A stretch of DNA of 30,558 nucleotides from DATGUA01 sp035301545 (GCA_035301545.1 DATGUA010000027.1:1-30558), one strand, 5' to 3'; shown: positions 14,787 through 24,048, counted from the stretch's first letter. Numbers and translations: made by a program. The notes: a model not told the origin generated them from the sequence alone.

Positions 14787-16010
14787 ATGAAAAGAAAAGT
14801 AGTCATAATTGGAGCATCTATTACAGGGGTAAATGTTATGGGAAGATTAGTTAAGGAGAATTTTGATGGTGATATAACAATTCTTGATAAAAAGAATGTA
14901 CTTCCTTATAACCCTTATCCACTTTCAAAGGAATGGATGATGGATAAAGATGATATGAAACCACCTCTTTTAAAGAGTGAAGAATACTACGATAAACACA
15001 ATATTAATCTAAAATTAAATACAGTAGTAGAGTCCATTGATCAAAAAGAAAAGACTGTAACAACTGATCAAAATGAAACTATTCCTTATGATGATTTAGT
15101 TATTGCAACAGGATCTAAATTGCGTAAGCTTAAATTACCTGGAGACGATGCTAAAGGTATCTTCTATATGCGTGAATTTAGTGATGCAAAGAAGATTAAA
15201 GGATGGTCTAAAGATGCTGAAAATGTTGCAATAATTGGAAGTGGATTTATTGGTTTAGAATTTGCCTCAACTTTTTCCCAGCTTGATAAAAATGTTTCAG
15301 TTTTGGTACGGTCTGGTAAACCTCTTGAGAAGATACTTGGGGAAGAAGCATCTAAGTATTTTGTTAATATGCATCGATCACATGGAGTAAATTTTATGTT
15401 TAATGAAGAAACAGAAGAGTTTATTAAAGATAAAGATGGTAATATAACTTCTATACTAACTAAAAATGGTAAAAGAATTAAATGTGATATGGTTATTGTA
15501 GCGGTAGGGGTTGAGCCTAATTTATCTGTTAACCTTGATTCGTTGGATACAGATCGTGGTACTATTCCTGTTAACAAATATGGAGAAAGCTCCTTACCTA
15601 ATATTTATGCAGGTGGAGATATTGTCATGTGGCCCTATAAAGATCGTCTAATCCATATAGAGCACTGGGAGAATGCTTGGAGTCAAGGAATTTCAATTGC
15701 CAAGAATATCTTAAATGAAAAAAGTAATGAATATAATGTGAACCCATATTTTTGGACAGATCAATATGATCAAACCTTTGAATATTTAGGAAATGCAAGA
15801 ACTTGGGATAAAACCTTCATCCGTGGTTCTACTGATGATAGACAGTTTGCAGTGGCTTATGTTGATGAGAATAACTATCCACTAGGAATATTTTTTGCTA
15901 ATGAATTTGAAAAAAGAGGAGATATAGAAAAATTACTAAATCAAGATAAACCTATTAATGAGAGTAAATTTACTGATATTGATGTACCTGTTGATGAGCT
16001 TTTAGATTAA
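14787..16010 (+). CDS. BphA4-type FAD/NAD(P)H ferredoxin reductase family protein
   Basis: A 407-residue flavoprotein with two dinucleotide-binding folds: FAD (VVIIGASITGVNVMG, residues 4-18) and NAD(P)H (NVAIIGSGFIGLEFAS, about 145-160). The second FAD motif is IYAGGDIVMWP, and the C-terminal reductase domain carries the characteristic PYFWTDQYDQTFEYLGNA. There is no CxxC disulfide pair, so it is not a glutathione- or dihydrolipoamide-type reductase. Relatives pass electrons from NAD(P)H to a ferredoxin or rubredoxin. In this anaerobe it could feed the 2Fe-2S activator at 7123, but it sits in its own unit with AAGGAGAGG and no shared transcript. Rubredoxin/oxygen-detoxification roles are equally possible. 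Confidence 0.85.
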   Translation: MKRKVVIIGASITGVNVMGRLVKENFDGDITILDKKNVLPYNPYPLSKEWMMDKDDMKPPLLKSEEYYDKHNINLKLNTVVESIDQKEKTVTTDQNETIPYDDLVIATGSKLRKLKLPGDDAKGIFYMREFSDAKKIKGWSKDAENVAIIGSGFIGLEFASTFSQLDKNVSVLVRSGKPLEKILGEEASKYFVNMHRSHGVNFMFNEETEEFIKDKDGNITSILTKNGKRIKCDMVIVAVGVEPNLSVNLDSLDTDRGTIPVNKYGESSLPNIYAGGDIVMWPYKDRLIHIEHWENAWSQGISIAKNILNEKSNEYNVNPYFWTDQYDQTFEYLGNARTWDKTFIRGSTDDRQFAVAYVDENNYPLGIFFANEFEKRGDIEKLLNQDKPINESKFTDIDVPVDELLD

Positions 16011-16057
16011 ATAATATTGATAATAAAAGTAAATAGCTAATAGTCAGTAATCCTTAG

Positions 16058-16107
16058 CCAAGATGCATTTATTAAGTAATAATAGATGTATTTTGGTTTT
16101 TATTTTT
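16058..16107 (+). terminator. Strong terminator after the FAD reductase
   Basis: A 16-bp stem (16058-16073 with 16081-16096, all positions pair if G-U is allowed) with a 7-base loop is followed by TTTTTATTTTT. The rest of the gap to 16325 is AT-rich with no gene or clear promoter seen. Confidence 0.85.
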
Positions 16108-16325
16108 GAAATGATTTATCAAAGGGGGAAGGATTGAACATAGATGAATTGTATCTGGGTTTCTCAATAGTTCTACTTCTAGATCAAAATTACAATTAAT
16201 TATTATCTCAAATAAGATTACTTTTAAAGATAAGATTCTATGATAAAATGTTAATATAAATATATTAGAAATAGTAAATGAATATTATAAATTTAAAAGT
16301 TGAAGAATAGAGGAGAGATAATCTA

Positions 16326-17774
16326 TTGAAGAAAGATAAGAATTATAAATTACGAATATTAATTTTAAATCCGATAGTACTAATTATTTATGGAATAGTT
16401 TGTTACTATTTATATTCCCTTTTCCAATATGGAGGTCTTAGGAGAAAAGTTCCCTTTATCCTAACAGGTACAATTATACTGATTATTTGGTTTATATTCT
16501 GTATTTATAAATATTATAAGAAAGAGAAACTGTATGAGAGTTCTAAGAAATTTAGAATATGGTATTATCTTACAATAATTATTATAATTTCAACTACTTT
16601 AATAACAGGAGCAAATATATATAAAAGTGCAATTTCTTTTAATGGGAAGCTATCTTGGTTTATCCATGATCTTAAGAACAAAAAGAAAATAGAACTTGTT
16701 CATAATAATATTTATGATTATGGTGTAGAAGGAATTTTTAAAGATATTGAAGAGGAGATCACTTTACCAGGAGAATTATATCTTTCTGAAGAGTTCCAAT
16801 TAAAATTTGATAATAAAGGGGAAATTAATTATATATATACTTATTTATATGGAAAAGATAGTGAGGGAGAAACCCAGAGTTTCCTAATTTCTTATGATAG
16901 AAATAAATCAGAAGATATTATACTACATTTAAATGGTTATGTAGATGAGGATTATGATGAAGATATGAAAATAGAGCCTCTTATGGATATATTAGATTGG
17001 ATTTCATTAGAAGAAACAGTTAATGATTGGAATGAAGAACAATATGGAATTTTATATAGAGGAGTTAGAAGTTGGGGATACAATACAGGTGGAATAGTTT
17101 ATATAGATAAAGATGGAAAGACTAAAGAGCTAGAAGAACCTGAAGAAGAGATAATAGGTTATACTCTATCAGTTTATGTTCCAGGAAAAGAAGATAGGAT
17201 ACTTCCTGTACGGTATATTCATGATGAAATTAAAGTAGAACCTATAGAAGATGCAAAATCACAACAATGGGATATAGGATATAATTGTAAAGATGGTGAA
17301 GAAACTTACTTTTTAGATGAGGATCTAGGATATCAATTATCTGTAGTTGATGCAGCATTAGGTAGTAGATTTTATGCATTACTGAAAAGTAAAAATGGTG
17401 GAGGTAGATGGGAAAATATTAATCCAAATCCATTTTTAGATAGTACAGGAGTATCTAGTGGAATTACATTTATTAATGAAGAATTAGGATTTATTGGTTT
17501 ATCCCACAATGGAGGAAGTTATGCTAAATTATATAGAACTGAGGACGGAGGAACCTCCTTTGAAGAAGTATCAATTCCAGAGATTGAAGTTCCATTAAAT
17601 GAGGCAGAAAGTTATAACCCTTTTGACTTCCCTGAAATGCCATATTTAGAAGATGGAAGACTATTTATGTTAGTAGGTCAAGGCCAAGATGGAGATTATA
17701 AGGGTGGGATAAAGGCAATGTATGAATCTAAAGATAATGGTAGGACATGGGAGTATATGAAAGAAGTGAGATAG
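16326..17774 (+). CDS. Membrane-anchored BNR-repeat (sialidase-like fold) protein
   Basis: Three hydrophobic helices lie near residues 12-34, 42-62 and 78-98, followed by a large, acidic domain that is probably extracellular. The second half holds BNR/Asp-box-like elements: SKNGGGRWENI, TEDGGTSFEE and SKDNGRTWEY, each with the S/T-x-D/N-G-G/R-x-x-W/F pattern of beta-propeller blades. The sialidase catalytic Arg/Tyr set is not visible, so I do not call it a sialidase; a surface sensor or binding propeller is more likely. The start is a TTG after AGAGGAGAG. I do not recognise a named family. It stands alone between two terminator hairpins. Confidence 0.6.
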   Translation: MKKDKNYKLRILILNPIVLIIYGIVCYYLYSLFQYGGLRRKVPFILTGTIILIIWFIFCIYKYYKKEKLYESSKKFRIWYYLTIIIIISTTLITGANIYKSAISFNGKLSWFIHDLKNKKKIELVHNNIYDYGVEGIFKDIEEEITLPGELYLSEEFQLKFDNKGEINYIYTYLYGKDSEGETQSFLISYDRNKSEDIILHLNGYVDEDYDEDMKIEPLMDILDWISLEETVNDWNEEQYGILYRGVRSWGYNTGGIVYIDKDGKTKELEEPEEEIIGYTLSVYVPGKEDRILPVRYIHDEIKVEPIEDAKSQQWDIGYNCKDGEETYFLDEDLGYQLSVVDAALGSRFYALLKSKNGGGRWENINPNPFLDSTGVSSGITFINEELGFIGLSHNGGSYAKLYRTEDGGTSFEEVSIPEIEVPLNEAESYNPFDFPEMPYLEDGRLFMLVGQGQDGDYKGGIKAMYESKDNGRTWEYMKEVR

Positions 17775-17780
17775 AGAGAA

Positions 17781-17828
17781 CATATATGAACTAATACATA
17801 TTATAATATGTGTTAGTTCATATATGTA
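17781..17828. terminator. 22-bp hairpin between convergent genes
   Basis: The arms 17781-17802 and 17807-17828 pair over 22 positions with one G-U and a TATA loop. It lies between a + gene ending at 17774 and a minus gene ending at 17875, the right place for a shared terminator. No clear T-run follows on either side, so it may act more as an end-protecting structure. Confidence 0.6.
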
Positions 17829-17874
17829 TCAATGTAAAATCTAATTTGTATAAAAACTTAAATTTACTAAGTAT

Positions 17875-18807
17875 TTATAAAGTTGGTTTTTCTAATATAG
17901 TTAATTCGCCTTTATTAGCATCTAATCTAGCATTTACACCAAAAGGAATTGTTAATATAGGTTTACAATGGCCAGATTTTAAATTATATATAGTAGGCTT
18001 ATTAAGTGGTTTTATTAGATCATCTATTATTTGGTCTAAAGTAAAAGGATTATTATATTCTGATTCTTTTGCTAGACAATTATTAAAATCCCCTAAGATA
18101 ATGCCTTCTGATTCTTGAAATTTATTAGATAATATTAATTGATTAAACATACCATCTACTTTATATGGTTCTTCATTTATTTCTTCAATAAATAAGATTT
18201 TTCCTTTTGTATCTATTTCATAATTACTACCTAAGCTACCAGTAATTAATGTTAGATTTCCACCTATTATACTTCCTTCAGCAATTCCTTTATTTATAGT
18301 TATAATTGGTTCATTGGGAGGATTTTTTATAATAGGATCAAATTCATTATTATAAATTGAATTATAGAAACTATTTTTTGAAAAATCATCAAAATTTCTA
18401 GTCATATCTGAGTCTACCATTGGACCATGAAATGTTACTAGATTTGATAGTTGGGAAAATGCTATATGTAAAGCGGTTATATCACTATAGCCTATAAATA
18501 CCTTTGGATTTTCTTTTATTACTTGATAATCTAATAAGTTTAATATTCTAGGTGTTCCATATCCACCTCTTAAACATATGATCCCATCTACTTCTTTATC
18601 TTGAAACATACTATTTAATTCTTTTGCTCTTAATTCATCAGTCCCTGCTAAATATCCATAAGTATTATCTATCTTACTCATTTTAACCTTAAATCCCATT
18701 TCAATTAAGAAATTATATGATTTTTGAATATTGATATTACTTGTAGGACTAGCTGGAGCAACTAAACCTATAGTATCTCCTTGTTTTAATCTTTTAGGTT
18801 TTATCAT
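17875..18807 (-). CDS. LD-carboxypeptidase (peptidase S66)
   Basis: The 310-residue protein matches the S66 family (LdcA / MccF), which trims the terminal D-Ala from muropeptide tetrapeptides or cleaves related peptide conjugates. The N-terminal GDTIGLVAPASP, the CLRGGYGTPRILNLLDY stretch and the nucleophile elbow FIGYSDITAL (Ser108) are clear. The catalytic Glu (FIEEINEEPYKVD) and His (SGHCKPILTIPFG) are also present. With no signal peptide it should act in the cytosol, probably in cell-wall recycling. The ribosome site on the minus strand is AAGGAGG. The upstream operon on the same strand ends at a strong terminator, so this gene probably has its own promoter in the very AT-rich 18830-18900. 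Confidence 0.9.
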   Translation of the reverse strand: MIKPKRLKQGDTIGLVAPASPTSNINIQKSYNFLIEMGFKVKMSKIDNTYGYLAGTDELRAKELNSMFQDKEVDGIICLRGGYGTPRILNLLDYQVIKENPKVFIGYSDITALHIAFSQLSNLVTFHGPMVDSDMTRNFDDFSKNSFYNSIYNNEFDPIIKNPPNEPIITINKGIAEGSIIGGNLTLITGSLGSNYEIDTKGKILFIEEINEEPYKVDGMFNQLILSNKFQESEGIILGDFNNCLAKESEYNNPFTLDQIIDDLIKPLNKPTIYNLKSGHCKPILTIPFGVNARLDANKGELTILEKPTL

Positions 18808-18903
18808 TATATTTCCTCCTTATCATTTTAAATTCTATATTTAATCTATGAATATATTATATTATAAATTAATTAAGAATTGATGTACATAATAAAATGA
18901 TAT

Positions 18904-18951
18904 AAAAAAGCCCTAGGATTTAAGGGTTCACATCAAAATCCTAGGGCTTTT
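18904..18951 (-). terminator. Terminator of the TetR-MMPL-heptad operon
   Basis: The stem is 16 bp perfect (AAAAGCCCTAGGATTT at 18906-18921 with its complement at 18936-18951) with a 14-base loop. Read on the minus strand it ends in GCTTTTTT. It directly follows the stop of the 18965 gene. Confidence 0.88.
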
Positions 18952-18964
18952 ATTTTGAAATCTA

Positions 18965-21157
18965 TTAATCTTTTATATTAAATATGCCTTTTATCCAATT
19001 AATAAATCCTTTATCTTCTTCAACTTCTTCTGTATTGTCTTCTACTTTATCGTCTTCTTCTATTTCATCCTTTTCTATACTTTCAGTTTTCATGATAAAT
19101 TTAAGTTCTCCTTCCATATCTTTAGATATGCCGCTAAAATTATCATTTTCTTTAGATAGATTAATTAATTCATCCTTAGTTTCTATTAGATCTTCTATAT
19201 CTAAATCACTATTTTCTAATTCTTCTCTGATTTTACCTATTCCTTCATCATTAAATTCATTCATACCTTTATTTAGTTCCTTACTTCCATCTACTAATTG
19301 ATTGCTACCATCTTGAAGATCTTTTCCACCTTTTGATAGTTCTTTAGTTCCTGTGTTTAATTGTGATATACCTTGATTTAATTGACTAGAACCATTATTT
19401 AATTCACTTAATCCACTACTTAATTCTTCAGTTGCATTAGCTAAGTCTTTAGCTCCACTAGTAAATTGATCAGCACCAGATTTGGCTGTTTCAGCATTTT
19501 TCTTAATACTATTAGCTCCTTCTTTTAACCCAGCACTACCTTGTGATAATTGTTCTGAAGCATCTTTTAAAGCTAATGTTCCTTTAGATAATTCATTTAA
19601 ACCATTATTTACTTGTTTTTGACCTTTATTAACTTCTTTAGTCCCTTCAGCTAATTGATTTGATGATGTTTTTGCTTCTGCTAGTCCTTGTTCTACTTGA
19701 CTTAAACCAGATATAAGTTCATTACTAGAACCTTGAATTCCTTCTAGAGCTGCTTTTTGTCCACCTACAATCTCTTTCATCTTTGTAGCTAATTCATTTC
19801 CTTCTGGAGTCTGTTCTAAGATGGTTATTATCTCATCTAATCCATCTGTACTTTGTAATAATGAATCTATGATTTGAGCTTCTTTTTCTTTACCAGCTTT
19901 AATATCTTTTAAAGCTGAAGTACTCTTATTTAATCCTTTTGTTAAATCTGATTGACCATTACTTATAGTTTCTGTATTAGAGATTAAATCATCCATACCT
20001 TTTCCAAGTTTTTGTGTATTTTCAGGAATACTATCTAATCCATCTGCTAGTTGAGAGGCCCCTTGGGAAAATTCTGCTGCTTTATTACTAAATTCTATAG
20101 TTCCATCGCCTAGATCCATAAAACCTTGACCTAATTCATTAGCACTATTAGATAAAGTATTAGCACCTTCATTTATTTTTTTACTACCTGAATGAGCAGC
20201 ATGAATCCCTTCTTTTAATTGATTAGATCCATCTAGTAGTTCATTAGATCCTTTATGAAGATCATTAGAACCATCTACTAATTTATCAATACCTGTGCCT
20301 AATTCTTTTTGTCCATCATATAACTCTTCTGTTGCATCTACTAATTGCTTACTAGCTGATTCTATTTCCTCTAGACCATCCATTAATTCTTCTAAATCTT
20401 CAGCAGAGTCTAAAGTATCAATGTCTGGAAATTTAGATGTAGCTGCGAACATTATAGATTCCATTTCAAAATTTTCTACATCAGCTTCAATTTCTAAATT
20501 ATCTTCTATAATATCTAGATCTTTTTCTATGTTAAGACTATCTTTAAGTCCTGGTAAGAAAACCTGGCTAACAATTTGTCTACTACCATCAGACATTAAT
20601 TTTCCTGAACTTATCTCAATATTAGAAAATGTATCTATAGGTAAATCTACTACTGCAGCAACTATATATGGTGTGTATAGAGTTTTTGTTTCATCATTTT
20701 TTAGTTTTACAGAATTTTTGTCTGTATTTTTGATGTTTATTTTAATTTTTAGTTTACCACTTTCACCAACTATATCCTTAGGATCTACTTCTTTATCATC
20801 TAAATAATATTTAATATTAGTTTTAAGAGGAAGGTCTTTTTCAGGTGTACCTTGATAATAGATATCAGATTCTTCTCCAGTCCAAACTAATTTATCACCT
20901 TTTTTACTAGGTTGGATATCATCTTTTATATTTACTATATCTTTTAATGTGCTTTTATCTGTCACTTTACCTAGGTCTGAATCAGAATGGATCCATATAC
21001 TAGATAATTTATCAATTTCTTTACCATCATTTTCTAAGTTTATATATACAGTTTCTTCTTTAGTAACAGAAGAGCTAGCATTGGCTATTGTTGGTGACAA
21101 TATGCTAATTGCTAATATAATAGATAATAATTTTAAATTTCTTTTATTTGTGGTCAT
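18965..21157 (-). CDS. Secreted Leu/Gly heptad-repeat coiled-coil protein
   Basis: This 730-residue protein has an N-terminal signal peptide (positively charged start, hydrophobic 9-22, then NASSS). A beta-rich domain to about 250 is followed by a very long region, about 270-640, of xxxLxxG heptads (ELYDGQKELGTGIDKLVDGS and similar). The tail is acidic and ends FINWIKGIFNIKD. Such X-X-X-Leu-X-X-Gly repeats form extended coiled coils and are also found in YhgE/Pip-type proteins. It overlaps the MMPL exporter upstream by 14 bases, so the two are translationally coupled. This suggests a periplasm-like or surface partner or adaptor of the exporter. The start ATG is preceded by AAAAGGAGCG on the minus strand. 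Function is inferred only from context. Confidence 0.75.
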   Translation of the reverse strand: MTTNKRNLKLLSIILAISILSPTIANASSSVTKEETVYINLENDGKEIDKLSSIWIHSDSDLGKVTDKSTLKDIVNIKDDIQPSKKGDKLVWTGEESDIYYQGTPEKDLPLKTNIKYYLDDKEVDPKDIVGESGKLKIKINIKNTDKNSVKLKNDETKTLYTPYIVAAVVDLPIDTFSNIEISSGKLMSDGSRQIVSQVFLPGLKDSLNIEKDLDIIEDNLEIEADVENFEMESIMFAATSKFPDIDTLDSAEDLEELMDGLEEIESASKQLVDATEELYDGQKELGTGIDKLVDGSNDLHKGSNELLDGSNQLKEGIHAAHSGSKKINEGANTLSNSANELGQGFMDLGDGTIEFSNKAAEFSQGASQLADGLDSIPENTQKLGKGMDDLISNTETISNGQSDLTKGLNKSTSALKDIKAGKEKEAQIIDSLLQSTDGLDEIITILEQTPEGNELATKMKEIVGGQKAALEGIQGSSNELISGLSQVEQGLAEAKTSSNQLAEGTKEVNKGQKQVNNGLNELSKGTLALKDASEQLSQGSAGLKEGANSIKKNAETAKSGADQFTSGAKDLANATEELSSGLSELNNGSSQLNQGISQLNTGTKELSKGGKDLQDGSNQLVDGSKELNKGMNEFNDEGIGKIREELENSDLDIEDLIETKDELINLSKENDNFSGISKDMEGELKFIMKTESIEKDEIEEDDKVEDNTEEVEEDKGFINWIKGIFNIKD

Positions 21158-23261
21158 ATATAATTCGCTCCTTTTTAATATTTTCTTTATTTTTTGATTT
21201 TCCTCTATTCCAATTTCGAGTAGTAACTTTTATAATGCTTTCACAGGCGATTAATATACCAGGTAGTATAAATAGGATTACTGTTGTTGATATTAATGCA
21301 CCTTTAGCAATCATGCCAGATAAGCTTTTAACTAATTCCATCTCTGATACTAAAGCTACTCCAACAGTTGAGGCAAAGAAAGCTAATCCACTAGTAGTAA
21401 TAGACTTTGAGGATTCCCTAACAGATATTTCCATAGCTTTAAATTTATCATATCCATTACCAATTTCCTCTTTAAATCTAGTAGTTAAAAGTATTGCATA
21501 ATCTACAGTAGCCCCTAATTGTATAGAACCAATTACTATACTAGCTATAAATGGAATAGATTCTCCCATATAAAATGGTATACTCATATTTATAAATATA
21601 GCTAAGGTAATTGCAAGTATCAGTAATACTGGTATTGAGATAGAAGAAAATACTAATAATATAATAGAAAATACTGCTATATTAGATAAAGTATTCACTC
21701 GTTTAAAGTCAGTATCAGCTATATCTATTAAATCTTTAGTTAGAACTCCTTCACCAGTGAGTAAGGCATCTGAATCATATTTTTTAACTATTTTTTGAAG
21801 TTTTTCTATCTGTTCATTTCCTTCGTCTTCAGCTGCTTTATACCCAGAGTTAATTAATAATTGTTTATAATCACCTTTTTCAAATCTTGATTTGATAGTA
21901 TCAGGTATAAAATTCTCAGGAATTCTTGATCCTAAAAATGTTTGATATGATAGTACATTTTCAATACCATCAACTTCTTCTATTTCATTAATCATTTCTT
22001 TAACCCTATAACTTGGTACATCTTTTGAGAGGACTAACATATGAGTAGTCATCATATTAAAATCTTCTTTCAATTTATTTAAAGCTACAACAGATTCCAT
22101 ATCTTTAGGCAAAGATTCATCTAAATTATAGTAGACATCGTTATTTGCCTGACCGTAAAATGCTGGTAAAAATATTAAAACTCCAATTAATATAAATAGC
22201 TTATAATGGGTAGTAACTAATTTAGCTAATCCACTAAATTCTGGTAACAAAGCACGGTGATTAAACTTATTTATTAATTTATCAAAGACTAAAATAAATG
22301 CAGGTAGTACAGTAAGAACTGAGATAACTCCAAATACTACACCTTTAGCCATAACAAATCCAATATCTTTTCCTATAGTAAGTTCCATAGCTGCAATAGC
22401 TAAAAACCCTGCAACAGTAGTTAAAGAACTACCTATTATAGAAGAAGCAGTATTAGCTATTGCATATGCCATAGCTTCTTCCTTATCATCATGTTTTCTA
22501 CTTTCTTCTTCATATCTATGAAGCAAAAATATAGAATAATCTAATGTAACACCTAATTGTAAAACTGCTGCTAGAGACTTAGTTATATAAGAAATTTCAC
22601 CAAATAAAATATTGGTCCCAAAATTATACAAGACTGCAAAACCTATACTGAGCATAATTACAAAGGGAACTACGGTAGATTCTAATGTAAGCATTAGTAC
22701 TATAGTGGCTAATACTACTGCTAATCCTACATATATAGGCGTTTGTTGATCTGCTAAATTTCTTGTATCTCTTAATATAGTAGCCATTCCACTTAGGAAA
22801 GATTGCTTATTTAAAACAAGTCTTAGATCTTCGATAGCTTTATGAGTAACAGGCGAAGAAGAGTCACCATCAAAATTTACCATTAATAATGTAGAATCTT
22901 CGCTAAAAAATATTTCTCTCATAGAATCAGGTAAGATTTCATGAGGTATACTAATGTCTGCTAAATCATCTATCCAAGTAACACTATCGACTCCGTCAAC
23001 TTCTAATACTTTTTCTTTAGTTTTTAATATATCTTTATCTTCCATTCCCTCTATAACAAGCATACCTGTAGCCGAATCATTAAATACTTCTCCAAGAATA
23101 TTTTGTCCTTTAACAGATTCTAAATCTTCAGGTAAATAAGTCAATATATCATAATTAATTTTAGTATTTATAGTACCGTAAATTGCAGGTATTAATAATA
23201 ATACTGCAAGTAGTAATACTATATTTTTATGTTTCGATATTAAATGTCCAAATCCTATCAT
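21144..23261 (-). CDS. MMPL/RND-family exporter
   Basis: This 705-residue RND-type pump is a tandem duplication. Each half has one helix, a large extracytoplasmic loop (about 30-180 and 370-530) and a block of helices. The proton-relay-type motifs LGVTLDYSIFLLHRYEEE and LGATVDYAILLTTRFKEE mark the equivalent helices of the two halves. MMPL proteins in Gram-positives export lipids, antimicrobials or other hydrophobic compounds, using proton energy. It lies 10 bases downstream of the TetR gene and overlaps the heptad-repeat protein. The cargo is unknown; TetR control hints at an inducible response to a membrane-active ligand. Confidence 0.9.
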   Translation of the reverse strand: MIGFGHLISKHKNIVLLLAVLLLIPAIYGTINTKINYDILTYLPEDLESVKGQNILGEVFNDSATGMLVIEGMEDKDILKTKEKVLEVDGVDSVTWIDDLADISIPHEILPDSMREIFFSEDSTLLMVNFDGDSSSPVTHKAIEDLRLVLNKQSFLSGMATILRDTRNLADQQTPIYVGLAVVLATIVLMLTLESTVVPFVIMLSIGFAVLYNFGTNILFGEISYITKSLAAVLQLGVTLDYSIFLLHRYEEESRKHDDKEEAMAYAIANTASSIIGSSLTTVAGFLAIAAMELTIGKDIGFVMAKGVVFGVISVLTVLPAFILVFDKLINKFNHRALLPEFSGLAKLVTTHYKLFILIGVLIFLPAFYGQANNDVYYNLDESLPKDMESVVALNKLKEDFNMMTTHMLVLSKDVPSYRVKEMINEIEEVDGIENVLSYQTFLGSRIPENFIPDTIKSRFEKGDYKQLLINSGYKAAEDEGNEQIEKLQKIVKKYDSDALLTGEGVLTKDLIDIADTDFKRVNTLSNIAVFSIILLVFSSISIPVLLILAITLAIFINMSIPFYMGESIPFIASIVIGSIQLGATVDYAILLTTRFKEEIGNGYDKFKAMEISVRESSKSITTSGLAFFASTVGVALVSEMELVKSLSGMIAKGALISTTVILFILPGILIACESIIKVTTRNWNRGKSKNKENIKKERIIYDHK

Positions 23262-23271
23262 TAAATCACCC

Positions 23272-23853
23272 CTAAATTATTTTCCTAATAGTACTAAAGA
23301 GAATAGGTTTCATTTCATCAATACTTGCAGGTTCATTCAATATAATAGCGCTATAAGATATAGAACCTGTTAAATCTATTATAATGAATAAGGTTTTTTC
23401 AATATCTTCTCTAGATAAAGAAGTATTATCATAACCTTTTTCAAACATTGAATATATTTTGTGGAGTTCTTCATAATCAGATGAAGCCTTTTTTAAAACT
23501 CCCCATGAAAGGTTTTTATGGATTAGTTTTAACATAAGCTTATCTTTTTTAAAATATTCAATAATATAATCTATAAAGTAGAGAACCTGATCTTCAAATT
23601 CATCAAATTCTTTATTTTTGGTTTTATCAATAGCTTGTTGTAAGACTCCATAACTTTTTCTAAAAACAATTTTATCTAATAGATCATATTTATCTTTAAA
23701 GTATAGATAAAAGGTACCTTTTGCAACACCAGCCTTTTTAGCTATATTACTTATAGACGTACTATTTATCCCTTGAGTTATAAATAAGTCATAAGCTGCA
23801 TCATAAAGAGAATTTTCTTTTTTTCTTTTGTTTATTTCAATTTGAGTAGTCAA
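23272..23853 (-). CDS. TetR/AcrR-family repressor
   Basis: A 193-residue regulator with an N-terminal helix-turn-helix (NSTSISNIAKKAGVAKGTFY then LYFKDKYDLL) and a helical ligand domain. The frame is open to 23901, but the sequence AGGAGGTGTAAAT followed by TTG at 23853 (minus strand) fixes the start at that TTG, giving LTTQIEINKRKKENSLYDAA. It is the first gene of the MMPL operon. The 13-base palindromes flanking its promoter suggest it represses itself and the exporter. The longer start would place codons across one of these palindromes, another reason to reject it. Confidence 0.9.
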   Translation of the reverse strand: MTTQIEINKRKKENSLYDAAYDLFITQGINSTSISNIAKKAGVAKGTFYLYFKDKYDLLDKIVFRKSYGVLQQAIDKTKNKEFDEFEDQVLYFIDYIIEYFKKDKLMLKLIHKNLSWGVLKKASSDYEELHKIYSMFEKGYDNTSLSREDIEKTLFIIIDLTGSISYSAIILNEPASIDEMKPILFSTIRKII

Positions 23854-23887
23854 ATTTACACCTCCTAAATGTCTGAAAAACCTATAA

Positions 23888-23900
23888 TGACCATTGGTCA
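23888..23900. promoter_or_regulatory. TetR operator, proximal
   Basis: TGACCATTGGTCA is a near-perfect 13-base palindrome. It lies just downstream of the expected transcription start of the minus-strand TetR promoter. It matches the second site at 23931 in its TGACCA half. Confidence 0.7.
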
Positions 23901-23915
23901 CTTCTACAATTTCAT

Positions 23916-23944
23916 ATTATACTAGCAAAGTGACCAACAGTCAA
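23916..23944 (-). promoter_or_regulatory. Sigma-A promoter of the TetR-MMPL operon
   Basis: On the minus strand TTGACT (23944-23939), a 17-base spacer and a perfect TATAAT (23921-23916) form one of the best promoters in the window. The -35 is embedded in a TetR-type palindrome. Confidence 0.85.
23931..23943. promoter_or_regulatory. TetR operator overlapping the -35
   Basis: TGACCAACAGTCA shares the TGACCA half-site with the element at 23888 and has an imperfect second half. It covers the -35 hexamer of the operon promoter and would block polymerase when bound. The centres of the two sites are 43 bases apart, about four helical turns. Confidence 0.6.
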
Positions 23945-23986
23945 CCCTTATTTTAATTTTATATACTGATAATTTAATACTGATAA

Positions 23987-24014
23987 TTGATATATTTAAA
24001 ATTGGGTATATAAT
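23987..24014 (+). promoter_or_regulatory. Promoter for the small lipoprotein gene
   Basis: TTGATA (23987-23992), a 16-base spacer and TATAAT (24009-24014) lie 34 bases before the ATG at 24049. It points away from the TetR promoter. Confidence 0.65.
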
Positions 24015-24048
24015 TAAATATAGACAATATTTTGAAAGGAGAGTTATT

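Noticed and set aside
15164..15577. 137-codon open frame on the minus strand
   Set aside because: It is fully inside the FAD reductase gene, which has clear motifs across the same bases.
16326..17774. Sialidase
   Set aside because: Asp-box-like repeats are present but the catalytic Arg triad, Tyr/Glu pair and FRIP motif were not found, and the N-terminus is a membrane anchor.
20295..20807. 170-codon open frame on the + strand
   Set aside because: It lies antisense inside the heptad-repeat protein gene, whose repetitive composition keeps the opposite strand open. No ribosome site or family match was seen.
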